In this document: piece by piece, positions 29,102-37,972 of the stretch
Position numbering within the stretch: the first letter of the stretch is position 1
Layout of the letters: every line of letters starts with the position of its first letter
Origin: Verrucomicrobia bacterium UBA3761
GTDB lineage: Bacteria; Verrucomicrobiota; Kiritimatiellia; RFP12; UBA1067
Assembly (NCBI GenBank): GCA_002371135.1
Contig: DFGB01000011.1
Span: forward strand, 330 to 49,581
Length of the DNA stretch: 49,252 nt
Reading direction: 5' to 3'
Made by a program: the position numbers and the translations under genes
Notes under the pieces: model-generated
Database searches by the model: none
What the model saw: the letters and a program-made list of their open reading frames with translations, nothing else
Told to the model about the DNA's origin: nothing

Positions 29102-30037
29102 ATGATCTTCATTCCTACGTGCAGTCGCGACACGACAACCGACATCGTCGCCAAAGAGTTCGACGAAAACGACATTCTGCGCTTCAATATCGACAAGCCT
29201 GAAGATTTCGCATGGGATTTCCACCGTGACGGATTTCGGATTGCGGACAAAGCCTTGCGCAGGGAAATAACAGAGAAAAGCCTTACGTCGCTCTATCTCC
29301 GCAAGCCCATGTATTTCGACGCGATCGACATCCCCAAATACGGCAGCACGGAAAACTGGGTGCGCGAGGAGACGACCGAGCTTTTCATGGATTTTTTCAG
29401 GGAATGCCAACACAGAGGGCTCGTCGCGCTCGTTTGCTGCAAAAGCGGCGGATACGGCAAACTGCGCCAGCTGCTCGCCGCGCAAAAGTATTTCCATGTC
29501 GCGCCGTGGCACTTCTTCCATGGAGAACTGCCCGGCGAGAGCAAAAGCGGCAGATGGGTGGTCAAGTCCATGACCCAGACGCCAATAGGGAAAGGCAAGG
29601 TGTTTTTCACAAGGGAGGCCGACCCCGCCACGCTCGACCTTTCCTACCCTTGGTTCGTGCAGGAGCGCATCGACGGCGAAGAGGAAGTGACGGTCGTATA
29701 TGTCGATGGCGCGACCTACGCGGCGAGCGCGCCGCGTGATTCGTTCAACGGGGAAGATTCGAGAAAGTCGCTGATGGGAAAACCAGCTCCCTGGCCGCGC
29801 TGCGCACTTTCGCCGGACGAGGAACGCGCGATAAAAGGCTTCATGGACGAAACCGGCTACCGGTTCGGACGTTTCGACTTCATCCGCAAGGGCGGCGAAC
29901 TGTGGTTTCTTGAGCTAAATCCCAACGGCCAGTGGGCGTGGCTGGACGAGAACAACGAACACGATCTCGTCTCGATGGTCGCCAATGCAATCAAACGCGA
30001 AGACGCAGCGCACCGGGCGCATCTATTGCGACATTAA
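29102..30037 (+). CDS. graspetide-type ATP-grasp ligase
   Basis: The 311-residue enzyme resembles MvdD/MvdC/TgmB peptide ligases that form omega-ester or omega-amide bonds in precursor peptides. The N-terminal pre-ATP-grasp part includes ILRFNIDKPED, the usual (R)FN.D signature, and LYLRKPM. The metal-binding Asp259, Glu271 and Asn273 lie in RFDF and LELNPNGQW; the latter string is typical of this subgroup and not of glutathione- or ribosomal-type ATP-grasps. VQERIDG marks the nucleotide pocket. The start ATG 29102 lacks a strong ribosome-binding site, consistent with lower expression than the precursor. A regulatory or maturation role beyond its own cluster is not excluded. Confidence 0.9.
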   Translation: MIFIPTCSRDTTTDIVAKEFDENDILRFNIDKPEDFAWDFHRDGFRIADKALRREITEKSLTSLYLRKPMYFDAIDIPKYGSTENWVREETTELFMDFFRECQHRGLVALVCCKSGGYGKLRQLLAAQKYFHVAPWHFFHGELPGESKSGRWVVKSMTQTPIGKGKVFFTREADPATLDLSYPWFVQERIDGEEEVTVVYVDGATYAASAPRDSFNGEDSRKSLMGKPAPWPRCALSPDEERAIKGFMDETGYRFGRFDFIRKGGELWFLELNPNGQWAWLDENNEHDLVSMVANAIKREDAAHRAHLLRH

Positions 30038-30102
30038 CGGTTGCCTGGCGCTCAGACGGCAACCTTGGATTTCCGTGACTTGCCTTCAAAATTGTCGGCG
30101 GC

Positions 30103-30216
30103 ATGCCGGCTGCCGTGGCCGAATATGTCAATACCAAGAATTACCTGAAGGCACAGCGCCAGCAAACAGGCATAATCGCGACTTTGAAGTCCGATTTCGA
30201 CAAATACAAGAAGTAA
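30103..30216 (+). CDS. possible short gene or gene remnant
   Basis: A 37-codon frame with helical, basic composition (ending SDFDKYKK) starts at ATG 30103; the frame is open a few codons further up to a TGA. Its TAA abuts exactly the left end of the hairpin repeat 30216-30356. It may be the 3' remnant of a larger gene. There is no ribosome-binding site and no known homologue that I can name. Confidence 0.3.
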   Translation: MPAAVAEYVNTKNYLKAQRQQTGIIATLKSDFDKYKK

Positions 30217-30356
30217 TTGCAAAACCTATTTTTTTAACGCAGAGACGCAGAGGGGCAGAGCCGCAGAGTTGTGTAAAACGGTTGTAAATCTCAAAAACTT
30301 TGATCTCTGCGCCTCTCTTTCTCTGCGTCTCTGCGTTAAATATCGGGTTTTGCAAT
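30216..30356. repeat. long hairpin repeat overlapping two gene ends
   Basis: Outer arms ATTGCAAAACC (30216-30226) and GGTTTTGCAAT (30346-30356) are perfect, followed inward by TTTAACGCAGAGACGCAGAG and its mirror. The left end touches the stop codon at 30214-30216. The right arm encodes the last residues and the TAA of the gene at 30336. Confidence 0.85.
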
Positions 30357-31799
30357 TGGCTCACAAGATTCTGGATATGCGGGAATAACGACCTCGACAG
30401 GGCCGTACATATCTGGCGCGTAATGATACGGCGCGACCGAATACGCGGCGAAAATGAAGTGCAAACCGTCTTCGCCGACATAGAAGTTCTCTGGGAACGT
30501 GGCAAGCACTTTCGCCGCCGACGGTAGCAGATTAACCTCTCCTCCGATTTCCGCAATCACTGCAGCCTTCACCCTTGCTACAGCCTCGCTGTATTTGTCT
30601 TCAGGAATCACATCATAGATCGTGAGTCGCTTTCCGGTCTTCACGTCTATCGTCCCGACTCTGACGATCTCGCCGCCGTGCGCACCGCCGGTGTACCTGT
30701 AACATTCCGCCCGATAGCTGAAGAACGTTCGTCCATCGGTATAAATTATATTGAACTTGGATTTATATTCTCTTGTGTTAGGCATCGCCCCCTCGGTGCA
30801 GAGAGATGCTAGAAAGTCTTTGTCCGTAAACAACGCTCGCATTTCATCCAGATAGGCGTTAAGGAAATCGTTGAAATCATGCAGAAACAAATCGGCGTCA
30901 CGAACAACATAATCATAAGGATTGATCTTCGCCTTTTGCGCAGCCTTGTCGCAACTGCATCCGACCGGACAGGAAAGAACAGCCTCGCCCGACACGCAGT
31001 TTACCACATTCGCCTTGTCATCCTTGATTATAACCGTATAGGCACGGCCGAACGGCGCATATTCAAGGTTCGGTTCCCATAGGACATCCTTGACTGGCAA
31101 TTTGCCAGACCAAGTCAACACACCTCCTTGAAAACGGCACAGCCAGTACTCCACCAATGAGTCGCTCGCAATCTTGCCGGGATTGTCGAAATTGCGGGAT
31201 GTGTCCACAAGAACAAAGGCAAACGCATCGTGTCCGCCAATCGGCCACACGCAGTCTTCGAGGATGACCGCCGACATTTCACAGTCGTCGAATTTATCAC
31301 TCATCCATCGCGCCCGGCCATTGACGAATCGCACCTCGCGCTCGCCCAACTTGCCGCAGGCATTGACATTCTCGTCATACGCGCTCCACCTGTCCCATAT
31401 CTCCTGATGAGGGATTAGCAAGCCATAATACAGAGCCTCGATGGAATCGGCCTTGAGCATTCTTGAGACCATCATCTCTCGCAGGCGATTGTCCTTCACT
31501 TTGTAGACTTGGTTGCGAAGAATGCGCGGCTTCCATTCTTTGATGAACCTGTCCATATCCGCGCAATCTTCCGCCATGCCGACGGTCGTATAGTTGGTGT
31601 ATCCCGCGACATGCTTCAGCCACTCCTCCTCGAACTCGCGCTTTAGCCGCGCCGTGTCCTCGTCCATCACATACCGGCAAGTACGCCCTCCTTGTTCTTG
31701 TGCCGCAGACTTCTCGTTATTTTCCGAGCATCCGCAGAACGCGGTGAGGCACATGGTCAGCAACAAAAATCGTATGGCCTTTCTATCGAGTCTTTCCAT
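30336..31799 (-). CDS. DUF3298-containing envelope protein
   Basis: The 487-residue product begins with a hydrophobic export signal ending in a cysteine-rich FCGCS that could be an imperfect lipobox (Cys24). The C-terminal part (about 350-480) matches the DUF3298/RsiV-like domain: YRYTGGAHGG, then a Lys-Thr-Gly-Lys turn, and finally an IFAAYSVAPYHYAP-like strand leading to a VEVVIPAY end. In RsiV this domain binds lysozyme and controls a sigma factor, but most members are of unknown role. The first 300 residues are unrecognised. The last codons and the stop are provided by the hairpin repeat, so the C-terminus may have been altered by its insertion. It is the last gene of the cluster 30336-35655. 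Confidence 0.7.
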   Translation of the reverse strand: MERLDRKAIRFLLLTMCLTAFCGCSENNEKSAAQEQGGRTCRYVMDEDTARLKREFEEEWLKHVAGYTNYTTVGMAEDCADMDRFIKEWKPRILRNQVYKVKDNRLREMMVSRMLKADSIEALYYGLLIPHQEIWDRWSAYDENVNACGKLGEREVRFVNGRARWMSDKFDDCEMSAVILEDCVWPIGGHDAFAFVLVDTSRNFDNPGKIASDSLVEYWLCRFQGGVLTWSGKLPVKDVLWEPNLEYAPFGRAYTVIIKDDKANVVNCVSGEAVLSCPVGCSCDKAAQKAKINPYDYVVRDADLFLHDFNDFLNAYLDEMRALFTDKDFLASLCTEGAMPNTREYKSKFNIIYTDGRTFFSYRAECYRYTGGAHGGEIVRVGTIDVKTGKRLTIYDVIPEDKYSEAVARVKAAVIAEIGGEVNLLPSAAKVLATFPENFYVGEDGLHFIFAAYSVAPYHYAPDMYGPVEVVIPAYPESCEPIAKPDI

Positions 31800-31835
31800 T
31801 AATCAGTCTCCTATTAAGACAATACAATTCAAAAA

Positions 31836-32737
31836 TCAGCGGAACAGTTCTTCTTTCTCTGCCTGTTTTTTGCGAGCCTCACCTAGTGACTCGGGATTGG
31901 CAAATATAAGAAACTCAATAAGTTTTTTGTCTATCTCTTCGACAGTCCCATGCATAGAGAATATTTCATGGTTGAAATATTCTCCGCATATCATTCTTAT
32001 TGAAACGTCAAAGCGTTCGAAGGAATTAGCGTAAGCGGCCTTCACTGAACCAATGAATTTCACGTTTTCCGGGATGCGTTGAGAGTAATCAGCGCGGATT
32101 GTCTTATTGAAAAGTTCGAGTTGTCCTCTTCCTGACGTCACTCTGTCGGAATAGGCTTTTACGTTTATGCCGACTATAGGGATTTCCTTTTCTACATGTT
32201 CCACCTTGTTTCTTTTCGCCACACGAACCCACTCCTTGATTTTCACGGCACATACTTCAACAGCCTCATACCATTTGGAACGTGAACTATTAGAAGGCAG
32301 GACCGCAAAACTCAACCCCGTGGATTTAGCATAAAGATAATCAGTGATTACGAAATTATCCCCTCCAACAACTTTTTCCACAATGCTGAAATTGGTTCCC
32401 CAATAAGCGACTTCGGCAGCACCGCCTGATGTATTGCATTGTTTCGCGAATTCCTCTTTTGCTTTGCGGCGCACTTCTTCTTCATTGGGTACGACGCTAC
32501 GTTGCTGTATTTCTTTTGCCTTGACTTGCGATTTGGCGGTTTTTACAGAATCCACTCTGCCACTTTTGGCGTCTGCAATGGCATTGCAGGTTTCGCGGAA
32601 AACACGTACGGCGAACGTTTCGCTGAACACCTTGCCCGCTCCACCGCATGTTGCGCACTTTTCCTTGGTGGAGCCGCCGACGCCGCAACAACCGCGCACA
32701 GCAAAACATGCGCCGCGCATCTAATATATCGTTTCAT
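31836..32737 (-). pseudogene. secreted zinc-finger protein gene with a frameshift
   Basis: Downstream of about 32665 the frame encodes CATCGGAGKVF, a DnaJ-type half zinc finger, and about 250 further residues of unrecognised sequence ending at 31836. A matching signal peptide (MKRYIRCAAHVLLCAVVAAS) begins at ATG 32735-32737 but in another frame; the frames must switch within the GC-rich tract around 32665-32682. An in-frame ATG at 32720 gives a less credible Cys/Gly-rich N-terminus. I infer a one-base indel, real or from sequencing. The sister gene is 24084-24359. No catalytic motif is seen. Confidence 0.55.
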
Positions 32738-32869
32738 AGTGCAACAAAACTTCTTTAAAGCCCGTACCACGTTTTATACTGCCCGTCCGGCAGAATCTCA
32801 TGAGAATATTCTCTTGATGGGAAGACAGATACATCCAAGCATAATACTTACAATGGCAAAAAAGAAGAC

Positions 32870-33217
32870 TCAGGTTAAGAGATTTTGCAAGGGGGACGGT
32901 AGAGGTAGAGCGCTTTTGATCCAATATATCGCAGCCATGAATGTATTCCCAGGCCCCCCCTCGCCAATAATGTGGCAGCGAGCCAATCTACCATAGATCT
33001 TGCGCCGCTCATAGGCAGCGACGCCGTAATCTTCCAATCTCTCATATAGCAAGTTCACTGCCATTTGGGGATCTTTGTTCACGCCTTCGCCATTAAAGCA
33101 CCTATTGGCAAGGTGTACATTTTCACCGGTATTCATCGAAGCTTTAGCGGTATTCACTGAAAGCGCAATCGCAATTACCGAGATCGCCAACCTTGATAGG
33201 ATGGATTTGATATTCAT
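32870..33217 (-). CDS. short secreted Sel1-like protein
   Basis: The 115-residue product has a signal peptide (about 1-26, ending AKAS) and one Sel1-like unit with HLANRCFNGEGVNKD followed by a partial second repeat. GGGAG precedes the ATG at 33217. The C-terminus is abrupt compared with longer Sel1 proteins such as 34387-35655 and may be truncated. Sel1 units bind other proteins; no partner is evident. Confidence 0.6.
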   Translation of the reverse strand: MNIKSILSRLAISVIAIALSVNTAKASMNTGENVHLANRCFNGEGVNKDPQMAVNLLYERLEDYGVAAYERRKIYGRLARCHIIGEGGPGNTFMAAIYWIKSALPLPSPLQNLLT

Positions 33218-33252
33218 GGTAGTGCTCCCTCTGTTGGTTGCAGCACACCTTG

Positions 33253-33825
33253 CTAATCGTTCAAATCAACGCCGTATTTCCGCGCAATATCAATAAGGTC
33301 GGCCAGCTTGTGTTCTATCTCTTGTTCCAGGCGCTTTTGTGATTTCTGCTGCATCTCGCCTTGGATAGCATTGCCGATTTGAAATCCGGCTGACATAGCG
33401 TCTCCTGGATTGTTGCTGACCGCTCCAGCCAGCAACCCAAGAAATATCGTTCCTGCCATGGCATCTTCTTGCTCCTGCTTGGAAATCATATCTTCGTATG
33501 TCTTGTTCAGGGAAATAAAAAGGTCTTTGACCGCATCCTGAAAATCTTGCGGGCAACTCTCCAGGCTTTGAGACAACGCCTGCAATCTTCTTTCGGTAGG
33601 GGTCTCGCAATAATTTGCAAGGCACTGCAGGGCTTCTTTGATTTTTCCCGCTCTGTTGTCGAAAATATTATCTGAAATATTATCTGAAACCGCAGCCTTT
33701 GCATTGTTCTGCTTTGAAATCGCGGCACTTATAGCAGGAAATAGCGAGAACATCAAAAGAAGCAACAACACTCCCAATACAAGTATCACTGCAATCAAAC
33801 AACCCTTGCTCTTGTTTGGCTTCAA
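33253..33825 (-). CDS. single-pass membrane protein of unknown function
   Basis: The 190-residue product has a Lys-rich N-terminus, one long transmembrane helix (about 9-36), a helical domain and a Gly/Ala-rich hydrophobic patch (about 125-150), and a charged C-terminal helix. The only credible start is TTG at 33823-33825, 9 bases after the stop of the upstream gene; AAGGAA lies almost against it. No ATG or GTG is available before the membrane helix. The family is unknown. Confidence 0.55.
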   Translation of the reverse strand: MKPNKSKGCLIAVILVLGVLLLLLMFSLFPAISAAISKQNNAKAAVSDNISDNIFDNRAGKIKEALQCLANYCETPTERRLQALSQSLESCPQDFQDAVKDLFISLNKTYEDMISKQEQEDAMAGTIFLGLLAGAVSNNPGDAMSAGFQIGNAIQGEMQQKSQKRLEQEIEHKLADLIDIARKYGVDLND

Positions 33826-33834
33826 TTCCTTCGG

Positions 33835-34371
33835 TTACTCGAGCCTTGCGCGCGCCGCGCCGGGGCGCTGCACGGTAAGATTATTCTGGCAAGCGGGACA
33901 GGCGACTTGCATGCCGACCATATCTGCATCCGCACTTAGGTGCCGCCCGCAATGGGGACACGCGAAAGTGAATTCTGACGATTGTGCGCTCGCCGCACTC
34001 GCCTTCTTGGCGTGCCGCTGTTTTTTCCATAGCGAGAAAACTACAGCTACGCATATAATCAAGGCAAACCACATCAGCCCCGGGATGTTCCGCCATCCTT
34101 CCTTGAAGGCGGCAATTTGAGTGGCAAATACAAGAAGCATGAACCACCATGGCACAGAGTCAAGACTGAAGCGGATTTTTTCGGATCGCCACTCTCCATT
34201 CAACAGAACTGAACGCGCACCTTGAAATAATTTATACGCAATCCGGAGCATCAGCGTGACCAAATACGCCAAAATTACCGACACTAGTATTCTTCCTGCA
34301 AGTTCGACTCCGAGCGCCGCATTTGCAACGTCATCTGAAACACCGGACACTGCTAAAATCGACAAGTTCAT
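33835..34371 (-). CDS. membrane protein with C-terminal zinc ribbon
   Basis: The 178-residue protein has three hydrophobic segments (about 25-48, 72-90 and 98-116) and a C-terminal CPHC...CPAC zinc ribbon (about 138-165). AGGA lies upstream of the ATG at 34371. Similar zinc ribbons occur in many PVC membrane proteins of unknown role. It is followed at once by the TTG-start gene and preceded by the Sel1 gene, in one operon. Confidence 0.6.
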   Translation of the reverse strand: MNLSILAVSGVSDDVANAALGVELAGRILVSVILAYLVTLMLRIAYKLFQGARSVLLNGEWRSEKIRFSLDSVPWWFMLLVFATQIAAFKEGWRNIPGLMWFALIICVAVVFSLWKKQRHAKKASAASAQSSEFTFACPHCGRHLSADADMVGMQVACPACQNNLTVQRPGAARARLE

Positions 34372-34386
34372 ATATCTGGTTCCTTT

Positions 34387-35655
34387 TTACGCTTTTGCAC
34401 CGGTCTCGACTCCATCATCCGTTTTCAAAGACTTCTCTTTGCTTCGTTTGCCGCTTAAAGCACCGCCTAAATAGGCGGCGACGGCAAGCATGGCGAAGAC
34501 CGCATAATGGCTCCAATTTGCAGGCTCATTCCACCACCACTTCACCGCCAGGAATATGTTGCTCGCCTCGCCCGACCAGTACAATCCCACCAGTTTGCGG
34601 CATGCGTTGCCATAGAGTTCTTCGCCAAGTTCGGATTCCCCATTTTCCGCCGCCTTACAAAGCCACCTTACGGCTTCCAACTCGTTCTTTTTCACTCCTA
34701 TGCCGTCGGCATAGCAAATTCCAAGCGAGTAAAATGGTTTTACAGAAGTGTAGTGGATATACTTCGACCCATATTCACGTTGCCAGTCAATTGCCTCCTT
34801 TTCCACCTGCTCGGCCGCCATGCGGAACCACTTTGCAGCCTCTTCGTCGTTCTTGTTCACGCCAGTGCCATTGGCATAGCAAAGTCCCAACTCGTATTGG
34901 GCCATGGCATGCCCCTGTTCGGCCGCCATGCGAAACCACTTTGCAGCCTCGGTGTTGCTCTTATTCACGCCCGCGCCCTTGGCATAGCAATGTCCCAACT
35001 CGTATTGAGCGCCATCGTGCCCTTGCTTGGCCGCCATGAGAAACCATTTCGCCGCCTCGGCGACATTCTTTTCCACTCCTTCGCCGTCACGATAATCCAC
35101 TGCCGTATAATACATCGCCGAGGGATCCCCCTGCTCCGCCGCCATGCGATCGAATTTCGCCGCTTCCGTAGGATCTTTCTCCGCATTTATCCCACCAAAA
35201 CGATATGTCAATGCAAGATCTTGTTGAGCCTTCAGATGCCCTTGTTCCGCCGCCGCCTTGAGCCACTTGAAAGCTTCTTGGTAATTTGTCTCGACGCCTT
35301 GTCCGCCATAGTAGCACATGCCTATCTCATATTGCGCCGGGGCATAACCTTGTTCCGCAGCCTTGAGATACCACCCGGCGGCCGCCGAAGAGTTCTTTGC
35401 CACGCCTGCACCGTTGGCATGATGCCATCCAAGTTGGAGCTGCGCATAAGCATCCCCCTGCGCCGCCGCCATGCGATACCATTTGACCGCCTCTGCATAA
35501 TTCTGTTCAACTCCCGTTCCTGAACCATAGAACCATCCAAGCTGGCTTTGCGCACGGGCATCTCCCTGCTCGGCTGCCTTGCGACACGATGCAAGATCAT
35601 CCCCCCACGTCGCAACTCCGGCAATCATCATGACTATTGATATCGCTCTCTTCAT
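34387..35655 (-). CDS. exported Sel1-repeat protein with C-terminal membrane anchor
   Basis: The 422-residue protein has a signal peptide (about 1-19), eight or nine Sel1-like repeats of about 36 residues (for example AAEQGDARAQSQLG and GHAMAQYELG; residues about 24-370) and a transmembrane helix near 382-400 with a basic tail. The solenoid would face the periplasm, tethered by the tail helix. Sel1 proteins serve as adaptors for protein complexes. AAAGG precedes the ATG by 6 bases. It is the first gene of the cluster 30336-35655 and starts 34 bases from element copy 2. Confidence 0.8.
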   Translation of the reverse strand: MKRAISIVMMIAGVATWGDDLASCRKAAEQGDARAQSQLGWFYGSGTGVEQNYAEAVKWYRMAAAQGDAYAQLQLGWHHANGAGVAKNSSAAAGWYLKAAEQGYAPAQYEIGMCYYGGQGVETNYQEAFKWLKAAAEQGHLKAQQDLALTYRFGGINAEKDPTEAAKFDRMAAEQGDPSAMYYTAVDYRDGEGVEKNVAEAAKWFLMAAKQGHDGAQYELGHCYAKGAGVNKSNTEAAKWFRMAAEQGHAMAQYELGLCYANGTGVNKNDEEAAKWFRMAAEQVEKEAIDWQREYGSKYIHYTSVKPFYSLGICYADGIGVKKNELEAVRWLCKAAENGESELGEELYGNACRKLVGLYWSGEASNIFLAVKWWWNEPANWSHYAVFAMLAVAAYLGGALSGKRSKEKSLKTDDGVETGAKA

Positions 35656-35689
35656 GATTCAACCTTTCATGTTTGACTTTTCCACGTCT

Positions 35690-36138
35690 CCCTCGGGCTT
35701 GCGCCCTGGATAGATGCCGGAAAAGGCGGAAAACGAAAACCTCCTCCGGTGCATCGGATGAGGCGCCTGAGAGAGCCCGGAAAGATACACCGAAGGAGGC
35801 GAAACTGCATTATGAGGGCAGTAACCCTTCTCTTGCGTCTTTCCGGTGAAGTTTCTCAGGCTTCCATCCGACGCGTCCCATGTCCGCAGGAACGGTTTCG
35901 CGAAACCGCTTCCGCGCGGGAAATCTATTTGCCGCCGCGATCCGGGGATGCCCCATTTCGCTTTGGCAGACAATATTATACCATAAAATCAGACCTGCGT
36001 GCGGAATAAATCGACGGAATATGGCGCGGCCTTTTCCCGACAACCTTTCTTCCGCCCGCAGATCCGCCCGGGCTCTCTCAGCCGGGTGTCCGCCTAATGG
36101 CACTGTAATATACGCTCAGGAAACGGGAATCTGACAAG
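35690..36138. repeat. 440-bp structured non-coding element, copy 2
   Basis: Direct repeat of 26648-27083. The helices are retained: 35765-35772 with 35854-35861, and 35777-35785 with 35838-35846 (nine pairs, with G-C where copy 1 has T-A). The long-range pair grows to 14 bases. A loop region is expanded into a perfect GGTTTCGCGAAACC palindrome near 35894-35907. It lies between the Sel1 gene (-) and the kinase gene (+). Bases 35656-36430 contain no gene. Confidence 0.75.
35975..35980 (-). promoter_or_regulatory. -10 box inside element copy 2
   Basis: On the minus strand the context ATGGTATAATAT is the same as in copy 1. Transcription would begin near 35967 with GCCAAAGCG and read about 310 bases to the Sel1 gene at 35655. 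Confidence 0.5.
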
Positions 36139-36182
36139 AAAAGCAGATTCAAGCAGGCAAGACAACAAGCCTATTATTGCTC

Positions 36183-36308
36183 CGGCAAATATTGAGGTTG
36201 ATTTTTATCGCAGAGGCGCAGAGTCGCAGAGATATCAGAAAACCTACTAAAATTGCATTCTCTCGAGTACTCTCAGGTCTCTCGGGTCTCTGCGATAAAT
36301 GTTGCCGT
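36183..36308. repeat. long hairpin repeat (CAGAGG type)
   Basis: CGGCAA with ATTTTTATCGCAGAG units on the left is mirrored by CTCTGCGATAAAT and TTGCCG on the right. It stands between element copy 2 and the kinase promoter, after which 36345-36395 is a CT-rich tract like that at 11-38. Confidence 0.75.
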
Positions 36309-36402
36309 TTCTATAACCGAATCACAAAATCCAAAATACGTGTGTTCCCTCTTACCTCTTCTCTCTTCCCTCTTCGCTCTTCCCTCTTCCCTCATTATAT
36401 GA

Positions 36403-36408
36403 TATAAT
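36403..36408 (+). promoter_or_regulatory. -10 box of the kinase-sigma module
   Basis: TATAAT in the context ATATGATATAATACTC lies 22 bases before the kinase ATG. Upstream is a CT-rich tract and no good -35 box, which could mean that an activator or an alternative sigma factor is needed. Confidence 0.5.
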
Positions 36409-36430
36409 ACTCTGGAAAAAACAAATCACC

Positions 36431-37966
36431 ATGGACTACTCGCAGACAGAAAACGACAAAGCGGCGCGCGAAATCGAAATGTGCGGCAAGTGGCGGCTTT
36501 TGCGCGAAATCGGGCGCGGCGCGTATGGCGTGGTCTATCTTGCCGAAGCATCGGATGGGAGGCGCGCCGCCCTTAAACTCTGCCGCCGCACCGGCACGGA
36601 AGAAGAACGCTATGCGCGCGAATTGCGCGGAGCGAAGCTCTATATGTCGGTATCCGCATCCGAAGGGCTTGTCGGGATGCGCGAGGTCGTCGAAGAGGAC
36701 TGGGGGTTCTATTCCGTAATGGATCTCGCGGACGACGAATTCGACCGCGAGGATGCATCGAGCGAATCATACCGCCCGAAGACGCTTGCAAAGGTGATCG
36801 AAGGCGAGAAGGCGCTTCCTCTCAATGAATGCGTGAAGCTCGGCATCGCACTCGCAAATGGGCTCGCCACGCTGCAACGCCACCACCTGCTGCATCGCGA
36901 CATCAAGCCAGGGAACGTAATCTACATCGACGGCAAGCCCGTCCTCTCCGATCCCGGGCTGCTCGTGGAAGAGGCGCAGGCGGCGTCGCTCGTCGGTACG
37001 CCAGGCTACGTGCCACCGGAACAATTCACCAATTCCGCCAGCGACATCTACAGCCTCGGTTTGACGCTCAAGGCGGCGAGTTTCGGCAGAAGAGTCGAAG
37101 ACCTCGACAAAGGCCCCGCGCAGGAGGCCGATAGCGGCGCGCGTCTCTTCCCCGCGTGGTGGCGCATCCTCAACAAGGCGACCGATCCCGATACTTCCCG
37201 CCGCTACCGGTCTGCCAAGGCACTGCTGAAGGATTTGCTGGCTCTCCGCCGGAAAGCGGCAGTCGTTACGATTGCGAGGGCGCGTGCAACCAAAATCGTA
37301 CTCGCACTGATTTTGGCAATCGTCGCGTCAGCCATCATTGTCATACGACGCTCGCCGGTCGAAAGCGACAAACCAACCTCCCAGGATCCTCTCCAGGAGA
37401 AGGCGCAATTTGCAAAATACATAAGGGATGCCGGAATTTGGATTGATGGGTTGACCAAAGAAGTGTTGGGGTTGAATAGAATAGCCGTTAGGCTGTGTCA
37501 TGAAGTTGAAACGGCGGCCGATCCCCAAAAACTCGAAAAGGAAAACTCTTTCAGGGCAGCATGGGGAAGTCGCCCCATCCAGGTCATCGCGGAAACTGAC
37601 GAGCTGCGGCAAAATCAGCCTCGACTTCTCGAACTGAAAAAGCTGGCGCGTGATTTAGCGACAAGAATCTACGTGGAACGGGGTCGATTAAAACGACTGA
37701 TAAGCGAGGCGGGCAAAACTGGCGCATCCGACGGCGCCTTGCAGGAAAAAGTTGACGAAATTCTGGAAAAGGGACGCAAGATATTGTCCGAGGGAATGGC
37801 TTTGGAACAAGAGATTTACAGAATCGGGAGAATGGTTTACGGGGATGAAAAATGGGACAAAGAATGTGTTCCCGGCTGGACGGGGCAATTTGACATCAAC
37901 TCTGGATTCGGGTTGACACAAAATGAAATCAGCATTTTGCTAGATGCGCAACGGGTATCGGAATAG
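36431..37966 (+). CDS. membrane-anchored Ser/Thr protein kinase
   Basis: The 511-residue protein has a cytoplasmic kinase domain (about 20-270), a transmembrane helix (about 289-305) and a ~200-residue extracytoplasmic helical domain. The glycine loop GRGAYG, Lys49, the catalytic HRDIKPGN (155-162) and PPE (195-197) are intact, while the DFG motif is DPG (174-176); variation at this position (for example DIG) is frequent in PVC kinases. The sensor domain has no named family. An ECF sigma gene follows after 6 bases, so I infer that the kinase controls that sigma factor by phosphorylation, as in known ECF43-type pairs. Confidence 0.9.
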   Translation: MDYSQTENDKAAREIEMCGKWRLLREIGRGAYGVVYLAEASDGRRAALKLCRRTGTEEERYARELRGAKLYMSVSASEGLVGMREVVEEDWGFYSVMDLADDEFDREDASSESYRPKTLAKVIEGEKALPLNECVKLGIALANGLATLQRHHLLHRDIKPGNVIYIDGKPVLSDPGLLVEEAQAASLVGTPGYVPPEQFTNSASDIYSLGLTLKAASFGRRVEDLDKGPAQEADSGARLFPAWWRILNKATDPDTSRRYRSAKALLKDLLALRRKAAVVTIARARATKIVLALILAIVASAIIVIRRSPVESDKPTSQDPLQEKAQFAKYIRDAGIWIDGLTKEVLGLNRIAVRLCHEVETAADPQKLEKENSFRAAWGSRPIQVIAETDELRQNQPRLLELKKLARDLATRIYVERGRLKRLISEAGKTGASDGALQEKVDEILEKGRKILSEGMALEQEIYRIGRMVYGDEKWDKECVPGWTGQFDINSGFGLTQNEISILLDAQRVSE

Positions 37967-37972
37967 AAATTC

